A stretch of 64,000 nucleotides of DNA. Source: [Bacillus] selenitireducens MLS10 (GTDB lineage Bacteria; Bacillota; Bacilli; Bacillales; Salisediminibacteriaceae). A model generated the notes under the pieces. It was not told the DNA's origin and made no database searches. It saw only the letters and a list, made by a program, of their open reading frames with translations. Of this stretch, positions 42,009 through 51,447 are shown one piece after another; within the stretch, counting starts at the first letter, position 1; the number at the start of each line of letters is the position of its first letter. The translations under genes were made by a program, and so were the position numbers. The stretch is taken from NCBI RefSeq assembly GCF_000093085.1, contig NC_014219.1, forward strand, positions 3,278,384 through 3,342,383, written 5' to 3'.

Positions 42009-42461
42009 TCAGAAGAAGAGGTAATACAGGCTCATGATGCCAAAGGTGATCCCGCTTAAAATCATCGTGCTCGTCACCGTGATCACGACACCCTGTTTCT
42101 GAAAACTGTTGGCAATCAGCCCCGGTACGATGACCCCAATTCCCCTGAGCTCATAAATCTCAAAGGGTATTATCGGATAAAAGTAATCGAACGTCAGCTT
42201 CAGCACGACCCCCGTCAACAGCATGGCCGCAAACTTCCGACGTCCGTAGAGGATTGTAATACGGCTCAGGACGTGCACGACGATAAAGTATATGAGGGTA
42301 CTGATAAAGAAAATGGCCATGATAAAAAATGGCTGATCAAAAATCAGCGCCAGATAGGCCGGGACGATGATACCGCCAGGAAGAACGCCCGCCTTCTCTG
42401 CATAAAGCAGGCTGATGACGATCCCGACGACAAAGGTAATGTATAAATCCGCTCCAAACAT
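42009..42461 (-). CDS. pgsC: Poly-gamma-glutamate biosynthesis protein PgsC/CapC
   Basis: The 150-residue integral membrane protein (about four to five helices) matches PgsC/CapC in size and in its opening MFGADLYITFVVGIVISLLYAEKAGVLPGGIIVPAYLAL. It forms the membrane part of the polymer synthase with PgsB. It is 29 bases after pgsB with AAGGAG before its ATG. Confidence 0.95.
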   Translation of the reverse strand: MFGADLYITFVVGIVISLLYAEKAGVLPGGIIVPAYLALIFDQPFFIMAIFFISTLIYFIVVHVLSRITILYGRRKFAAMLLTGVVLKLTFDYFYPIIPFEIYELRGIGVIVPGLIANSFQKQGVVITVTSTMILSGITFGIMSLYYLFF

Positions 42462-42490
42462 GGGCTTTCAGCTCCTTCAGATAGCAGGTG

Positions 42491-43672
42491 TCAGGCGATG
42501 CTGACGTCCTGTTCTTGTTCAATCAGTTCAAGAATGCCTTCGGCGGCACCGTGAATATTCCCGACGCCAAACATGACGTCGCCGTTAATGAGGGTCTTGA
42601 GTTCGGTAACCATTTCTTTTGTTTCCCTGCCTTCGAGGTCGACGAGACGATCCGCTTTGATCTCACCTTTCTTGTAGGCGCTCACGATCGGATCCACCGT
42701 CTCCCCGATCAGGACAAGGGTCCCTATCGCCATCTTCGGCAAAACGTCCCTTGCGAACTGTTCGGTGCGATCCACACGGTCAGGCCGGCAATTCATGATG
42801 ACAATCGGATGATCGCCGTTATACCCGAGTTCCTGAACCCGCGACCAGATGGCGAGGGTCGAATGGGCGTCGTTTGCAGCAAATGCGTTAACGAACGGAG
42901 ATGTCGCATCGTTATTCCCTTCGATTGGTGCTACCCGAAGAGCACCCGGATCCGGCTGGGCATTGAGCATGCCCGCTCTGGCTGTTTCCTCGTCAATACC
43001 AAGGGCTTCTGCTACAGCGAGGCCAAGGGCCGCATTCTCAGGAAAAATGACATAAGGAAATTCACGCATATACGCTTCACTGATGCGTGATGTGTCCGCT
43101 ACGATCACTTTCGTATTACGTTTCGCTGCTTCCTGTTTGTAAAAATCCACATACTTGGAGTCATTGATGATGAGGTGACCGTCGTGAGGAATCGTCGACA
43201 CAAAGGACTGGGCGACATCGTCAAGGGTTGGTCCGAGAACGTCCATATGGTCTTCAAGGACATTGACAATCACCCCGACATTCGCCTGGAGAAGCACGTC
43301 CTGAAAGACAATCTGATAATCGGGGTTGACAGCCATACACTCACTGATGAGGGCTTCTGCATCCATCTTTGCCACTTTGGCTACCACTTTTTTCTGTTCC
43401 TTGATATTTGGACCTTCCGGATCCCGGACGATCGGTGTTTCAACCCGGGTCGTCCACGGAATGAAACGGGCGGATGTTCCGGTTGTCTTCCCGACAGTCC
43501 GGTAGCCTGCCTCTTTAACAATGCCCGTGACGAGTCTCGTGACCGTCGATTTACCCCGGACACCGTTTATGTTGACCCGAATGGGGATCTTGTTAATGTT
43601 TCTCTGATGCATGATGCGTTCAATGATTGCCAACAAGAGCAACAGGCCGGCGAATACTGGTATCAGCCACAT
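42491..43672 (-). CDS. pgsB: Poly-gamma-glutamate synthase PgsB/CapB
   Basis: The 393-residue protein has an N-terminal membrane helix (about 1-18) and a Mur-ligase-like ATP-binding site (NGVRGKSTVTRLVTGI near residue 37), followed by the family blocks GKTTGTSARFI and VNVLEDHMDVLG. It is the ATP-dependent ligase that polymerises glutamate through gamma-amide bonds. It is the first gene of the operon. AAGGAAG precedes the ATG. Confidence 0.96.
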   Translation of the reverse strand: MWLIPVFAGLLLLLAIIERIMHQRNINKIPIRVNINGVRGKSTVTRLVTGIVKEAGYRTVGKTTGTSARFIPWTTRVETPIVRDPEGPNIKEQKKVVAKVAKMDAEALISECMAVNPDYQIVFQDVLLQANVGVIVNVLEDHMDVLGPTLDDVAQSFVSTIPHDGHLIINDSKYVDFYKQEAAKRNTKVIVADTSRISEAYMREFPYVIFPENAALGLAVAEALGIDEETARAGMLNAQPDPGALRVAPIEGNNDATSPFVNAFAANDAHSTLAIWSRVQELGYNGDHPIVIMNCRPDRVDRTEQFARDVLPKMAIGTLVLIGETVDPIVSAYKKGEIKADRLVDLEGRETKEMVTELKTLINGDVMFGVGNIHGAAEGILELIEQEQDVSIA

Positions 43673-43769
43673 GTGGGTTTCTTCCTTCCATACCTAGCGG
43701 AGTTTTAAAGCAACGCTCCGTAGTGTTTTCTTAATAAAGACAAAATAAGTCCAATGATTATTTTATATC

Positions 43770-43800
43770 ACATCGCCAGTCAAGTAAACGCTGTTTCGCA
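43770..43800 (-). promoter_or_regulatory. Possible promoter of the pgs operon
   Basis: On the minus strand a TTGACT -35-like hexamer is followed, at 17 bases, by TAATCA and, at shorter spacing, by better TATAAA and TAAAAT hexamers. The element is AT-rich and about 100 bases upstream of pgsB. Weak call. Confidence 0.3.
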
Positions 43801-43870
43801 TAAAACAAACAACTGTAACGTAAAATCCTTTTTTTACATGTTATGAACAGGAATGACTTTGCCAGTTAAT

Positions 43871-43930
43871 GCAAAAAAGACGCCTCCGGATGAAAGCGGA
43901 ACGACCAGTCCCTCCTTTCCGAAGACGTCC
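43871..43930 (-). terminator. Probable terminator after the PG-binding/NlpC gene
   Basis: The arms 43879-43890 and 43918-43929 pair over twelve bases with two mismatches; the minus strand then reads TTTTTTG. The loop is 27 bases. Confidence 0.55.
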
Positions 43931-43964
43931 TCGGCTATTTATTTGGTAGAGCGGATTAAAGAAC

Positions 43965-45488
43965 CTATCTTACCCGTTTGGCACCGAGATAACGCTGGCT
44001 CCAGTAGCCGGAAGTCAAATCAGCCACAATGATGCCCGTGCTCGAACCGGCATGAATAAACTGATTATTGCCGATGTAAATCCCGTTATGAGACGGTCCT
44101 GACTTGTATGTCTCAAAAAACACGACATCACCCGGCCTTGGCTGACTCACTGCAGTCATGCTGTTCCACTGCTGGGCAACCGTACGGGGGAGCTGAACCC
44201 CATTTTGATTAAATACATACTGGATAAAGCCGCTGCAGTCAAACCCAGCCGGTGTCGTACCGCCCCATAAATACGGGACACCGATGAAATTGGCCGCATC
44301 TGCAATGACATTGAGCACCTCAAAACTCCCTGCAGAAGACTGGCCGCCTGGTGCATTACCCATATATACAGAAGAAACTTCTTCTACCTTCTCCCAGACA
44401 GATGCCGTCACAATCCCGTCATTGACAAGAGACCACTGGGACTGAAATGATCGTACTGCCTCTTTCGTAATCGGGCCAAACGTACCGGTCACATTATGTT
44501 TGTAGTGACCCGTCGCCTTTAAGCGTTCCTGCAGTTCCCTGACGTTTGAACCGGTATCCCCTTCTTTCAGAAGAAAGCCGGTTGGAGCAGGCGCAGCCGA
44601 AGCTTGCTGCATGGCTTTCAATGTACGGGCGCCGGCGATACCGTCGGCCGTGAGGCCTTCATTTCGCTGAAAAGAGATAACGGCACTTTTCGTCAACGGA
44701 CCAAAAATTCCTGTGACACGATGATGGTAATGCCCAAGGTCTTTCAGCCTTGTCTGCAAAGCCCGAACACTGTCTCCTGACATCCCCTCTCTGAGCGTAT
44801 CCGTTGAAGATGAAGCAGGAGGAGATGGCTCTTTGGTCTCAGTGCTGTTACCAGAGCCGCCTGTTGCATTCAATTCGGCATTCAGCCTTCCAATCGTCTG
44901 AGGCCCGGCAATACCGTCCACCTTAAGCCCCCTTGCCTGTTGAAAATCACGCACCCCTTTTGCTGTTACAGTACCAAAATAACCGGTTGCGCGCTCTATA
45001 TTGAGAAACCCTTTTTGCTTCAATGCGAGCTGCAATGCTTCAACATCCTGTCCCCTAACACCCTCACGCAGAAGACGAGAGCTGTCAACCCGGTTGACGA
45101 CACGGGTGGAACTGAATGAAGAATCAGACGCGGAACCGGAATCAGACACCGACTGTGAAGGTGCCGGCGCCGCAGGCGCAGAAGTACTGAGCAGTTGACG
45201 GTACGTCTCAGGGCCGACGACACCGTCAACCTGTATATTTGCCTCACGCTGAAACTTTCTCACCGCCTCTTCGGTGATCGTCCCGAAGTAGCCCGTAGCC
45301 GTATGGTATGTAAAATACCCTTTGTCTTTCAACATCGTCTGTAACTCCACGACGTCAGGATGATCCATGCCCTGTCTCAAAGTCTGCTGACCGAAAGATG
45401 CCTCGACTGCTGAAGGGGCAAACAATACAATCCCCGCAGCTGCAGTGACTGTTGCTGTGAAAGGAAGAACGTGACCTGTCTTACTCAT
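43965..45488 (-). CDS. Secreted NlpC/P60 endopeptidase with four PG-binding repeats
   Basis: The 507-residue protein has a signal peptide (residues 1-30), four PG_binding_1 repeats (about 36-95, 132-195, 228-290, 300-360; each with the LQ..L...G.....TG.FG..T..AV..FQ pattern) separated by Ser-rich linkers, and a C-terminal NlpC/P60 domain (about 385-507) with Cys in FDCSGFIQYVF and His in PSHNGIYIG. It is held on the wall by the PG-binding repeats, not by SLH modules, and cuts wall stem peptides. AAGGAGG precedes the ATG. Four repeats is more than usual for this class. Confidence 0.93.
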   Translation of the reverse strand: MSKTGHVLPFTATVTAAAGIVLFAPSAVEASFGQQTLRQGMDHPDVVELQTMLKDKGYFTYHTATGYFGTITEEAVRKFQREANIQVDGVVGPETYRQLLSTSAPAAPAPSQSVSDSGSASDSSFSSTRVVNRVDSSRLLREGVRGQDVEALQLALKQKGFLNIERATGYFGTVTAKGVRDFQQARGLKVDGIAGPQTIGRLNAELNATGGSGNSTETKEPSPPASSSTDTLREGMSGDSVRALQTRLKDLGHYHHRVTGIFGPLTKSAVISFQRNEGLTADGIAGARTLKAMQQASAAPAPTGFLLKEGDTGSNVRELQERLKATGHYKHNVTGTFGPITKEAVRSFQSQWSLVNDGIVTASVWEKVEEVSSVYMGNAPGGQSSAGSFEVLNVIADAANFIGVPYLWGGTTPAGFDCSGFIQYVFNQNGVQLPRTVAQQWNSMTAVSQPRPGDVVFFETYKSGPSHNGIYIGNNQFIHAGSSTGIIVADLTSGYWSQRYLGAKRVR

Positions 45489-45805
45489 ATAAAAACCTCC
45501 TTACGTCATGTACAGCTCGGGAACCGGCTGTTTGATCGGGGTAATGATTGGGCAACCTTAAATTCTCAATTTTTTCCGTCCACTTTCATTATCTGACAAC
45601 TCTCTCTTTCAGAACAGTTGCATTGGCCCTATTTACGTCGTGTATTGACGAATTTTTTGGGGATTATTTTCTTACATGGTCGTTCACCCGTAACCGCAGA
45701 TCCAGCCATAATAAGACTTCCGACTATCAATTTTGATAAAATAAAAAACGCCCCCGGCTATCATAATCTGATAATCGGGAGCGCCTTGGTATACTGTTTG
45801 GTTGT
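45489..45805. other. Intergenic region before the PG-binding/NlpC gene
   Basis: The 317 bases contain the terminator of the upstream CwlO-like gene at 45741-45786 and the promoter region of the PG-binding/NlpC gene. No WalR-box pair, promoter of clear quality or small gene was found here. Confidence 0.4.
45741..45786 (-). terminator. Probable terminator after the CwlO-like gene
   Basis: On the minus strand GCGCTCCCG and CGGGGGCG pair imperfectly around an AT-rich inner stem and are followed by TTTTTTA. Confidence 0.65.
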
Positions 45806-47098
45806 TTAGTGAAGGACACGTACAACGACACCGCGGAAGTTGTTGGCCCAGTAACCTGATGTCATGTTGGCAAAGGCAACACCTGTAGAAGACTGACTTC
45901 CGATGAATCTGCCGTTTCCTGCATAAATGCCTACGTGACCGTTACGCTTGTACGTGTCAAAGAAGACAAGGTCTCCTGGTCGCATCTGACTCGCAGAAAT
46001 ACGCTGACCGGAATGGAGGATGGCGTCTGTTGATGTTGGAAGGCTGACACCAATCTGTCTGAACGCCCAGCTGACATAACCCGAGCAGTCAAAACGCCCT
46101 GCCGCCACATCAGACTGGCTTCGTCCTCCGCCAAATACGTATGAAGAGTTTCCGATATAATGTGTACCTGCATTGATGACTGTGCTTGCTGAACCGGTAA
46201 CGGCGCCGCTGTTACTTGGTGTCGACGACTGGCTCGAAGATTGACTGTTGTTGGAAGCCGGTGTAGCTGCAGGTGTACCGCTGCTGTTTGATTGACTGGC
46301 CTGCTGGCTTGCCTGACGCTCTGCGCGCTGACGCTCCCGCTCTGCTTCGATTCGGTCCATCAGTTCAGATTCTTCTCTCGCAAGTTCTGCTTCTTGGCTC
46401 TCAAGGTCTGCGATCATGCCCTCAAGATCTTCACGCTTCTCTTCAACATCTGCGCGAAGTGCTTCCTGTTGCTGACGCTGTTCTTCCATATATTGTTCGA
46501 TACCTTCTAGTTCTACCATTTGCTCATCCAAGTGGTTAAGCGTATCCTGTAACACCTGCTGAACGTCTTCAAGTTCCTGCTGTTTCACCTCTAGAGCGTC
46601 AATGAAATCATTGTCCGCACGGGCGATTTGGGAGATTGTCAGCACTCTGCTGATGAAATCGCTGAATCCCTCTGAACCGAGGATGACTTCGAGATAAGAA
46701 GATGTTGCACCGCCATTACGCTGATAGGAGCTTGCACGGTTTTTCAACAGTTCAAAACGCTCTTCAATATCAGCTTCGAGTGCTTCGATCTCTTCTTGCA
46801 GCTCGGCTTTCTTCTCTTCGTTTTCTTTGATGTCCGCTTCGGTCGCATCCATCTGTTCCTGGTTGCCCTTAAGCCCATCTTCTATACTGGCGATTTGCTC
46901 TTCAATCGCATCAATTTCATTCATCAGATCCGCAAGATCCTGTTCTGCATCAGACAGCTCGGATTGCACTTCACTCCGCTCATCTGAAATGTTGCTGCGC
47001 TCAGACTCCAGATCGGATGTAGCTTCAACACTGCTATGTAAACCAAACACCGTGACGGCACCTGCAAGTACTGCTGATAGTATGATTGACTTTCTCAA
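45806..47098 (-). CDS. CwlO-like peptidoglycan D,L-endopeptidase with N-terminal coiled coil
   Basis: The 430-residue protein has a signal peptide (residues 1-27), a long coiled coil (about 28-268, heptads of Glu/Leu), a Gln/Ser-rich linker and an NlpC/P60 domain (about 305-430) with Cys in RFDCSGYVSWAF and His in NGHVGIYAG. It matches CwlO in layout: in B. subtilis CwlO is activated through the FtsEX complex and cleaves lateral wall peptides. No ftsEX genes are adjacent. The start is TTG after CAGGGGG. A one-mismatch WalR-like site lies 83-99 bases upstream. Confidence 0.92.
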   Translation of the reverse strand: MRKSIILSAVLAGAVTVFGLHSSVEATSDLESERSNISDERSEVQSELSDAEQDLADLMNEIDAIEEQIASIEDGLKGNQEQMDATEADIKENEEKKAELQEEIEALEADIEERFELLKNRASSYQRNGGATSSYLEVILGSEGFSDFISRVLTISQIARADNDFIDALEVKQQELEDVQQVLQDTLNHLDEQMVELEGIEQYMEEQRQQQEALRADVEEKREDLEGMIADLESQEAELAREESELMDRIEAERERQRAERQASQQASQSNSSGTPAATPASNNSQSSSQSSTPSNSGAVTGSASTVINAGTHYIGNSSYVFGGGRSQSDVAAGRFDCSGYVSWAFRQIGVSLPTSTDAILHSGQRISASQMRPGDLVFFDTYKRNGHVGIYAGNGRFIGSQSSTGVAFANMTSGYWANNFRGVVVRVLH

Positions 47099-47465
47099 CG
47101 TGCATCCCCCTGTTCAAACACTCATTTTTTCCTACGAGTGCAACTTTATCACCATCATGTAACAACCGCATGTGTTTTATATTACAATTGTGTTTCAAAG
47201 TGTCGAATCATGTATAAACCGTTATTCTATCGGCAGTTGTCCGACGACAGTTCACAAAATGTTCATCATTTCCATTCGTTTTTTTGTCGAATATTGCGTT
47301 TATAAAAGATCTCCCCCCCGGATTTTTTCTTTTTTTGCCTCTGCCTGTGCGAGTCAGTAACTCTGGGATCGCGTCCGTTCTCTTCTGCTCAATTAAAAGT
47401 GGCGCTACAAACGATATCATACTATAATAGTTTACAGATACTTCCGATGAAAGGGGGACTGTTGA
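47099..47465. other. Divergent region between the CwlO-like and LCP genes
   Basis: The 367 bases hold TATAAT at 47423-47428 for the plus-strand LCP gene and, at 47181-47197, a WalR-like pair (minus strand TGAAAC-ACAAT-TGTAAT, one mismatch) for the CwlO-like gene. No gene or structured RNA is visible in the middle. Confidence 0.4.
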
Positions 47466-48398
47466 ATGACGATTACTTCCTGGACTTCAAAAAAGAACAT
47501 CATTACACTGACTTCTGTGATCCTGGCACTTCTCCTTATCGGTGCAGGCTTTTACCTATACTATATCTATGATTCCGCACGGGAAACCGTTGATGTAACC
47601 ATGCAGGATAACGTAAACCGGGAAGCGTCCGAGCGCCGGGTCAGCGATGTTGAGCTTGACGAGTTGGAACCTGTCAGTTTTCTCCTCCTTGGCACCGACA
47701 GCGAGGAAAGCGATTCGTCCGGGCGCAGTGACACGATCATTGTCGTTACCGTCAACCCCATCGATGAATCACTGAAGATGCTGAGCATTCCCCGGGATAC
47801 GCTCGTCGATATACCAGGCAGGGACGAGCCTGACAAAATCAACCATGCGTTTGCCTTTGGCGGCTCAGAGCTTGCAATGGATACCGTCGAACAGTTTTTG
47901 GATATCCCTGTTGACTATGTGATTCGCGTCAACATGGACGGCTTTGTCGAAATGGTCGATGCAGTGGGCGGTATCACCGTTTATAATGAACGCACCTTCG
48001 ACCAGGATGGATTTGAATTTCCTGAAGGAGAAGTGAGCCTTGACGGCGAACGCGCTCTTGCGTTTACACGAATGCGGCAAAATGATCCTGAAGGCGACCT
48101 TGGTCGAAACCGCCGTCAACAGCAAGTTGTCATGGGGATTATTGACGAAGGGGCATCGATATCTTCTGTCACGAGAATCGAAGACATCCTCGAAGGCCTC
48201 GGCAACAACATCCGCACCAACCTGAATTTTGACGATATGGCCACATTACTGTTTGACTATCGTTCATCACGTCACCAGATGGACGTTCTTCACATCGAAG
48301 GCAGTGGCGTGATCATCGATGATATCTGGTACCTCGATGTGAGCGACGACGAAGTGAATCGGATCTCAGATGTCCTGAAAGACCATTTGGACCTCTGA
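47466..48398 (+). CDS. LytR-CpsA-Psr (LCP) family wall-polymer ligase
   Basis: The 310-residue protein has a short cytoplasmic N-terminus, one membrane helix (about 13-35) and an LCP domain (about 70-290) with the LLLGTDSEES...GRSDTIIVVTVNP block, the SIPRDTLVDIPG motif, an FAFGG segment and ALAFTRMRQNDPEGDLGRNRRQQQ. LCP enzymes move undecaprenyl-linked wall teichoic acid or secondary polymer to peptidoglycan. It may act on the polymer made by the tagO/csaB clusters or on exopolysaccharide. GGGGGAC precedes the ATG. Confidence 0.94.
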   Translation: MTITSWTSKKNIITLTSVILALLLIGAGFYLYYIYDSARETVDVTMQDNVNREASERRVSDVELDELEPVSFLLLGTDSEESDSSGRSDTIIVVTVNPIDESLKMLSIPRDTLVDIPGRDEPDKINHAFAFGGSELAMDTVEQFLDIPVDYVIRVNMDGFVEMVDAVGGITVYNERTFDQDGFEFPEGEVSLDGERALAFTRMRQNDPEGDLGRNRRQQQVVMGIIDEGASISSVTRIEDILEGLGNNIRTNLNFDDMATLLFDYRSSRHQMDVLHIEGSGVIIDDIWYLDVSDDEVNRISDVLKDHLDL

Positions 48399-48892
48399 TC
48401 TATTACTTCGAAGAACTTGTCCAGATGTCAAAAATCCCCACTGAGGTTTAACGTTTCAGTGGGGGATTGAGACAGTCAAGCAGGTCTTTTCTTCTTACGA
48501 AGAGCGACGCTCTATATGATCCTTCTCCAATCACATGGAGTCTTCTTGCCTAGTGATGATAAATAATACAGAAACCTGATCAAAAACCGCAAGTAAGAGA
48601 ACCCTCGCCAACCGGTGAGGGTTCTTCATATTTAATAAAGAATTGCTCTGCGCCTTTCTTTCGTTCCATTCAAGCGAGGCTTGGGCAGTGAAGCCCTCCC
48701 CTAAATCGGGGATTGCATTACGGATTTTTTCAATATCCATCTGATACGGCCATCGTTGATCTTTATTCGTCGAAATTCATTCTATATCTAAAGCATCCCA
48801 GGATACAAACCAATTTCTAATATTAACAAATTCTATCTTTTTTAACCTTGGAAAATACCGTATAATAAGTACTAAATCATTTAACGAAGGGT
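48399..48892. other. 494-base gap with two hairpins and no clear gene
   Basis: Arms 48441-48451 and 48461-48471 (ATCCCCACTGA-like with TCAGTGGGGGAT) form a strong hairpin; only the minus strand has a T run after it. A second stem pairs GAACCCTC with GAGGGTTC around 48599-48627, without a clear U run. A 69-codon minus-strand frame at 48531-48740 has no ribosome site and was not called. TATAAT near 48862 may serve the following chemoreceptor gene. Together these may be a degraded mobile-element fragment, but no transposase is recognisable. Confidence 0.4.
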
Positions 48893-48901
48893 GTGCTTTC
48901 C

Positions 48902-50587
48902 ATGAAATTATCCATCAAACTGTTTATTTCCTACGCCGTGATGGTTCTTCTGATCCTCATCACCGGTGTCCTCGTCTTCGTCGGGGTCTCTTTTGTCCAG
49001 GACAATGTGGACGACCTCTATAACGATCGGGTAGTTCCGTTGACGGAACTCGCGGATATTGCACAGCTCTCTGAGAACACCCGCGTCCAGATGGTGACGT
49101 CAGTTCTAAATGAAGACCCTGCTCCGACAGAGCGAGCTGAGGAGAATCTCAGTCACATTCAGGAGGTCATGGCGAATTACGCGCCGCAAATAAAAAACGA
49201 AGAGGAACGAGAACTGTTTGCAGCGTTCGAGGCAAATTGGCAAGACTTTGACGCTATTGTCCAAGACAATATCTCCCACATCCGAAGCGGTGATTTCGCA
49301 TCCGCTCAGGACGGCCTGGCTGAAGGCGGCGTGCCATTCAATGCGGCCAGCGCTGATCTTGAAGAACTGATTGACGTCAAAGAGCTGATCTCAGCCGAGT
49401 TGTATGAAGAAAGCCAACAGGCATACACGGCCATGATTACCGTCATGATTGTGGCCATCACCGTCTCCGTGATCGTCGCTGCCGTTTATGCTTTCTTCCA
49501 GGCAAGGGGGATCGTAAAGCCCCTTGAAGCTTTGGGCCTTGCCACGGCGAAGATCGCAGACGGCGACCTCACTACGGATTTAGGCACGCTCACAGCGCGT
49601 AAAGATGAAATCGGGACCCTTTCAAAGGACTTTGACGCCATGATCGGGAAACTGAAGGCGATCATCAGTGAGCTGATCGAGTCCTCTGAACAGGTGGCGG
49701 CAACGAGTGAAGAACTGATGGCCAGTGCCGAGGAGTCCCGCTCCGCCTCCGAAGAGATCACCGTCTCCATCGTCGACGTCTCCGAAGGCAGTCAGGAACA
49801 GACCCGGGCCGTGGATGCGGCCAAGGCTGCGGCGGATGACGTCAAAGCCAATAACGAAGCCATCACCACGCAGCTGGATCACGTAAGCAGTGCCATGACT
49901 GAGATGAACACATACTCAAACCGGGGCAACGAGACTTTGGCGAGCACTGTGGATCATATGAAGACAATTGAAACTCAGAACGAAAATCTCGCTACTGTCA
50001 TCGACCGCCTAGCTGAGCAGTCAAAAGAAATCGGCACGATCATTGAACTCATCACCGGGGTGAGCGAACAGACGAACCTCCTCGCCCTGAACGCGGCCAT
50101 CGAGGCCGCACGGGCCGGTGAACACGGCAGAGGCTTCGCCGTCGTTGCCGATGAAGTCCGAAAGCTCGCCGAAGAGTCCGGGCAGTCCGCGCAGCAGATC
50201 CAGGACAAGATCAGCCTGATTCAACACGATATGCAGCACGCCTCCACGGAGATGCAGGCCGGCAAAGAGAAGTTCGCAAGCGGCATGGCGTCAATCCATG
50301 AAGCGGACGAAGCATTCAGTCATATTCTCGATGCCGTCACCACCATGGACCGTGCCGTCACAGAGACGACGGCCATGTCGAAAGCCGTCATTCAGTCCAC
50401 AGAGGATATGAGCACACAGATGAACACCGTCACGGAAAAAGCCCACAAGTTTACGGAAAGTGCCGATCAGGTGGCCGCAGGTGCTGAGGAACAGAATGCC
50501 TCCATGGATGAGATTTCCCGGGCATCCGAAGGTCTCGCCTCACGGGCTGAAGAATTGCAGCACCTCGCTGGCCGGTTTACCGTTTAG
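48902..50587 (+). CDS. Methyl-accepting chemotaxis protein with four-helix-bundle sensor
   Basis: The 561-residue receptor has a membrane helix (about 8-30), an acidic periplasm-type helical sensor (about 31-180, 4HB_MCP-like), a second membrane helix (about 182-205), a HAMP domain (about 206-260) and a cytoplasmic signalling domain with the hairpin tip [35 protein letters not shown]. It signals to CheA/CheW. ATG at 48902 has AAGGGTG upstream; the in-frame GTG three codons earlier would overlap that site. No chemotaxis partner is adjacent. Ligand is unknown. Confidence 0.94.
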   Translation: MKLSIKLFISYAVMVLLILITGVLVFVGVSFVQDNVDDLYNDRVVPLTELADIAQLSENTRVQMVTSVLNEDPAPTERAEENLSHIQEVMANYAPQIKNEEERELFAAFEANWQDFDAIVQDNISHIRSGDFASAQDGLAEGGVPFNAASADLEELIDVKELISAELYEESQQAYTAMITVMIVAITVSVIVAAVYAFFQARGIVKPLEALGLATAKIADGDLTTDLGTLTARKDEIGTLSKDFDAMIGKLKAIISELIESSEQVAATSEELMASAEESRSASEEITVSIVDVSEGSQEQTRAVDAAKAAADDVKANNEAITTQLDHVSSAMTEMNTYSNRGNETLASTVDHMKTIETQNENLATVIDRLAEQSKEIGTIIELITGVSEQTNLLALNAAIEAARAGEHGRGFAVVADEVRKLAEESGQSAQQIQDKISLIQHDMQHASTEMQAGKEKFASGMASIHEADEAFSHILDAVTTMDRAVTETTAMSKAVIQSTEDMSTQMNTVTEKAHKFTESADQVAAGAEEQNASMDEISRASEGLASRAEELQHLAGRFTV

Positions 50588-50938
50588 AACCAGTAAAAGG
50601 TTTTCGTGATTCAAAAAGGAGACATAACCGCCATATTCCCCGTCTTACGCAGCCGGGTTTCGCCGGCGGCCCGGTCTTCCTGACGCTGTGACAGAAAACC
50701 GTTCTATTTAATATGGATAAAACAGTTAACCCGTTAATCGGATTTTGTTATTTTCGCAATAAATCATGACTGTTTCTTGACACCTGCAAATTTTCTGCAC
50801 CACCATAGTGCAAAACACACCCTTTCATGCTACAATAGCATCATAAAAAACCAGGTTCTTTAGACCCAATGAAGCCAAACACCCTGAGACACATGTTGTT
50901 GAACATGGAACGTCACGTGCCAAAGAGGGGAGATTGCC
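50588..50938. other. 351-base gap between the chemoreceptor and ATPase genes
   Basis: It holds a GC-rich inverted repeat around 50650-50675 (CCGGG/CCCGG), an inverted repeat TGCAC/GTGCA around 50795-50812 and TACAAT in an ATGCT-ACAAT-AGCAT palindrome near 50829-50843. No gene was found. A GC-rich piece resembles the 3' part of some riboswitch stems but lacks the conserved partner sequences, so no riboswitch is called. Confidence 0.35.
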
Positions 50939-51379
50939 ATGATCCTGACAGACATTGAACTTCAGACACCCGAAGAGTTCCGGATGATGATGGAAGGCGT
51001 GCGTCCGAAGCTCATCCCGTACTTTGATCCGGTCACCCTCGCCATGGTGGACCTCGCCGTCACCGAGTGCCTCATTAACGCCTGGGAGCACGGAAACCGG
51101 ATGGACCCGGAAAAACACGTCTTTGTAAGTGTCACCCTGACACCGAAACGGCTTTGGGTCCGGATTGCTGACGAGGGACCGGGATTTAAACCTGCCATTC
51201 ATCACATCGCCTGTCCGGATGCCCGTAAAGAATGCGGCAGAGGGCTGTATTTGATGCAGGAAATCATGGATGACGTGAAGTGGAACCATCACGGCAATGA
51301 CTTTCTGCTTGTGAAGAACCTGACGTGGGCGAACGCCACGGTGCAACAAACAAGAAAGACCCCTCAGGAAACCTCATAG
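50939..51379 (+). CDS. RsbW/SpoIIAB-like HATPase (anti-sigma factor or switch kinase)
   Basis: The 146-residue protein has a GHKL ATPase fold: N-box VTECLINAWEHGN (near residue 45), G1 box IADEGPGF (near residue 79) and G2 box GRGLYLMQEI (near 102). The size fits RsbW-type kinases that bind sigma factors or phosphorylate STAS antagonists. No sigma factor, STAS or PP2C gene is adjacent. GGGGAG precedes the ATG. It stands alone between a chemoreceptor gene and a terminator, so its partner is elsewhere; it may have a signalling role outside stress response. Confidence 0.82.
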   Translation: MILTDIELQTPEEFRMMMEGVRPKLIPYFDPVTLAMVDLAVTECLINAWEHGNRMDPEKHVFVSVTLTPKRLWVRIADEGPGFKPAIHHIACPDARKECGRGLYLMQEIMDDVKWNHHGNDFLLVKNLTWANATVQQTRKTPQETS

Positions 51380-51386
51380 CCATTGC

Positions 51387-51428
51387 AAAATGCCTCCCGC
51401 ATGTCTGTCACGCGGGAGGCATTTTTTT
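51387..51428 (+). terminator. Intrinsic terminator after the RsbW-like gene
   Basis: ATGCCTCCCGC (51390-51400) pairs perfectly with GCGGGAGGCAT (51412-51422) and runs into TTTTTTT. On the minus strand it may also stop the convergent hydrolase gene. Confidence 0.9.
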
Positions 51429-51447
51429 GTTTCAGCACTCCGAAACT

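Noticed and set aside
45600-45740. Possible WalR box before the PG-binding/NlpC gene
   Set aside because: Single TTACAT/TTTACG half sites only, with no correctly spaced partner.
48531-48740. Minus-strand frame of 69 codons after the LCP gene
   Set aside because: No Shine-Dalgarno site, no recognisable family and it spans an inverted repeat; the start region reads through non-coding-like sequence.
50640-50690. GC-rich piece resembling the 3' stem of a cyclic-di-GMP-I riboswitch
   Set aside because: The conserved upstream segments with GCAAACC and ACGCAAAGCC are missing, so the element cannot form.
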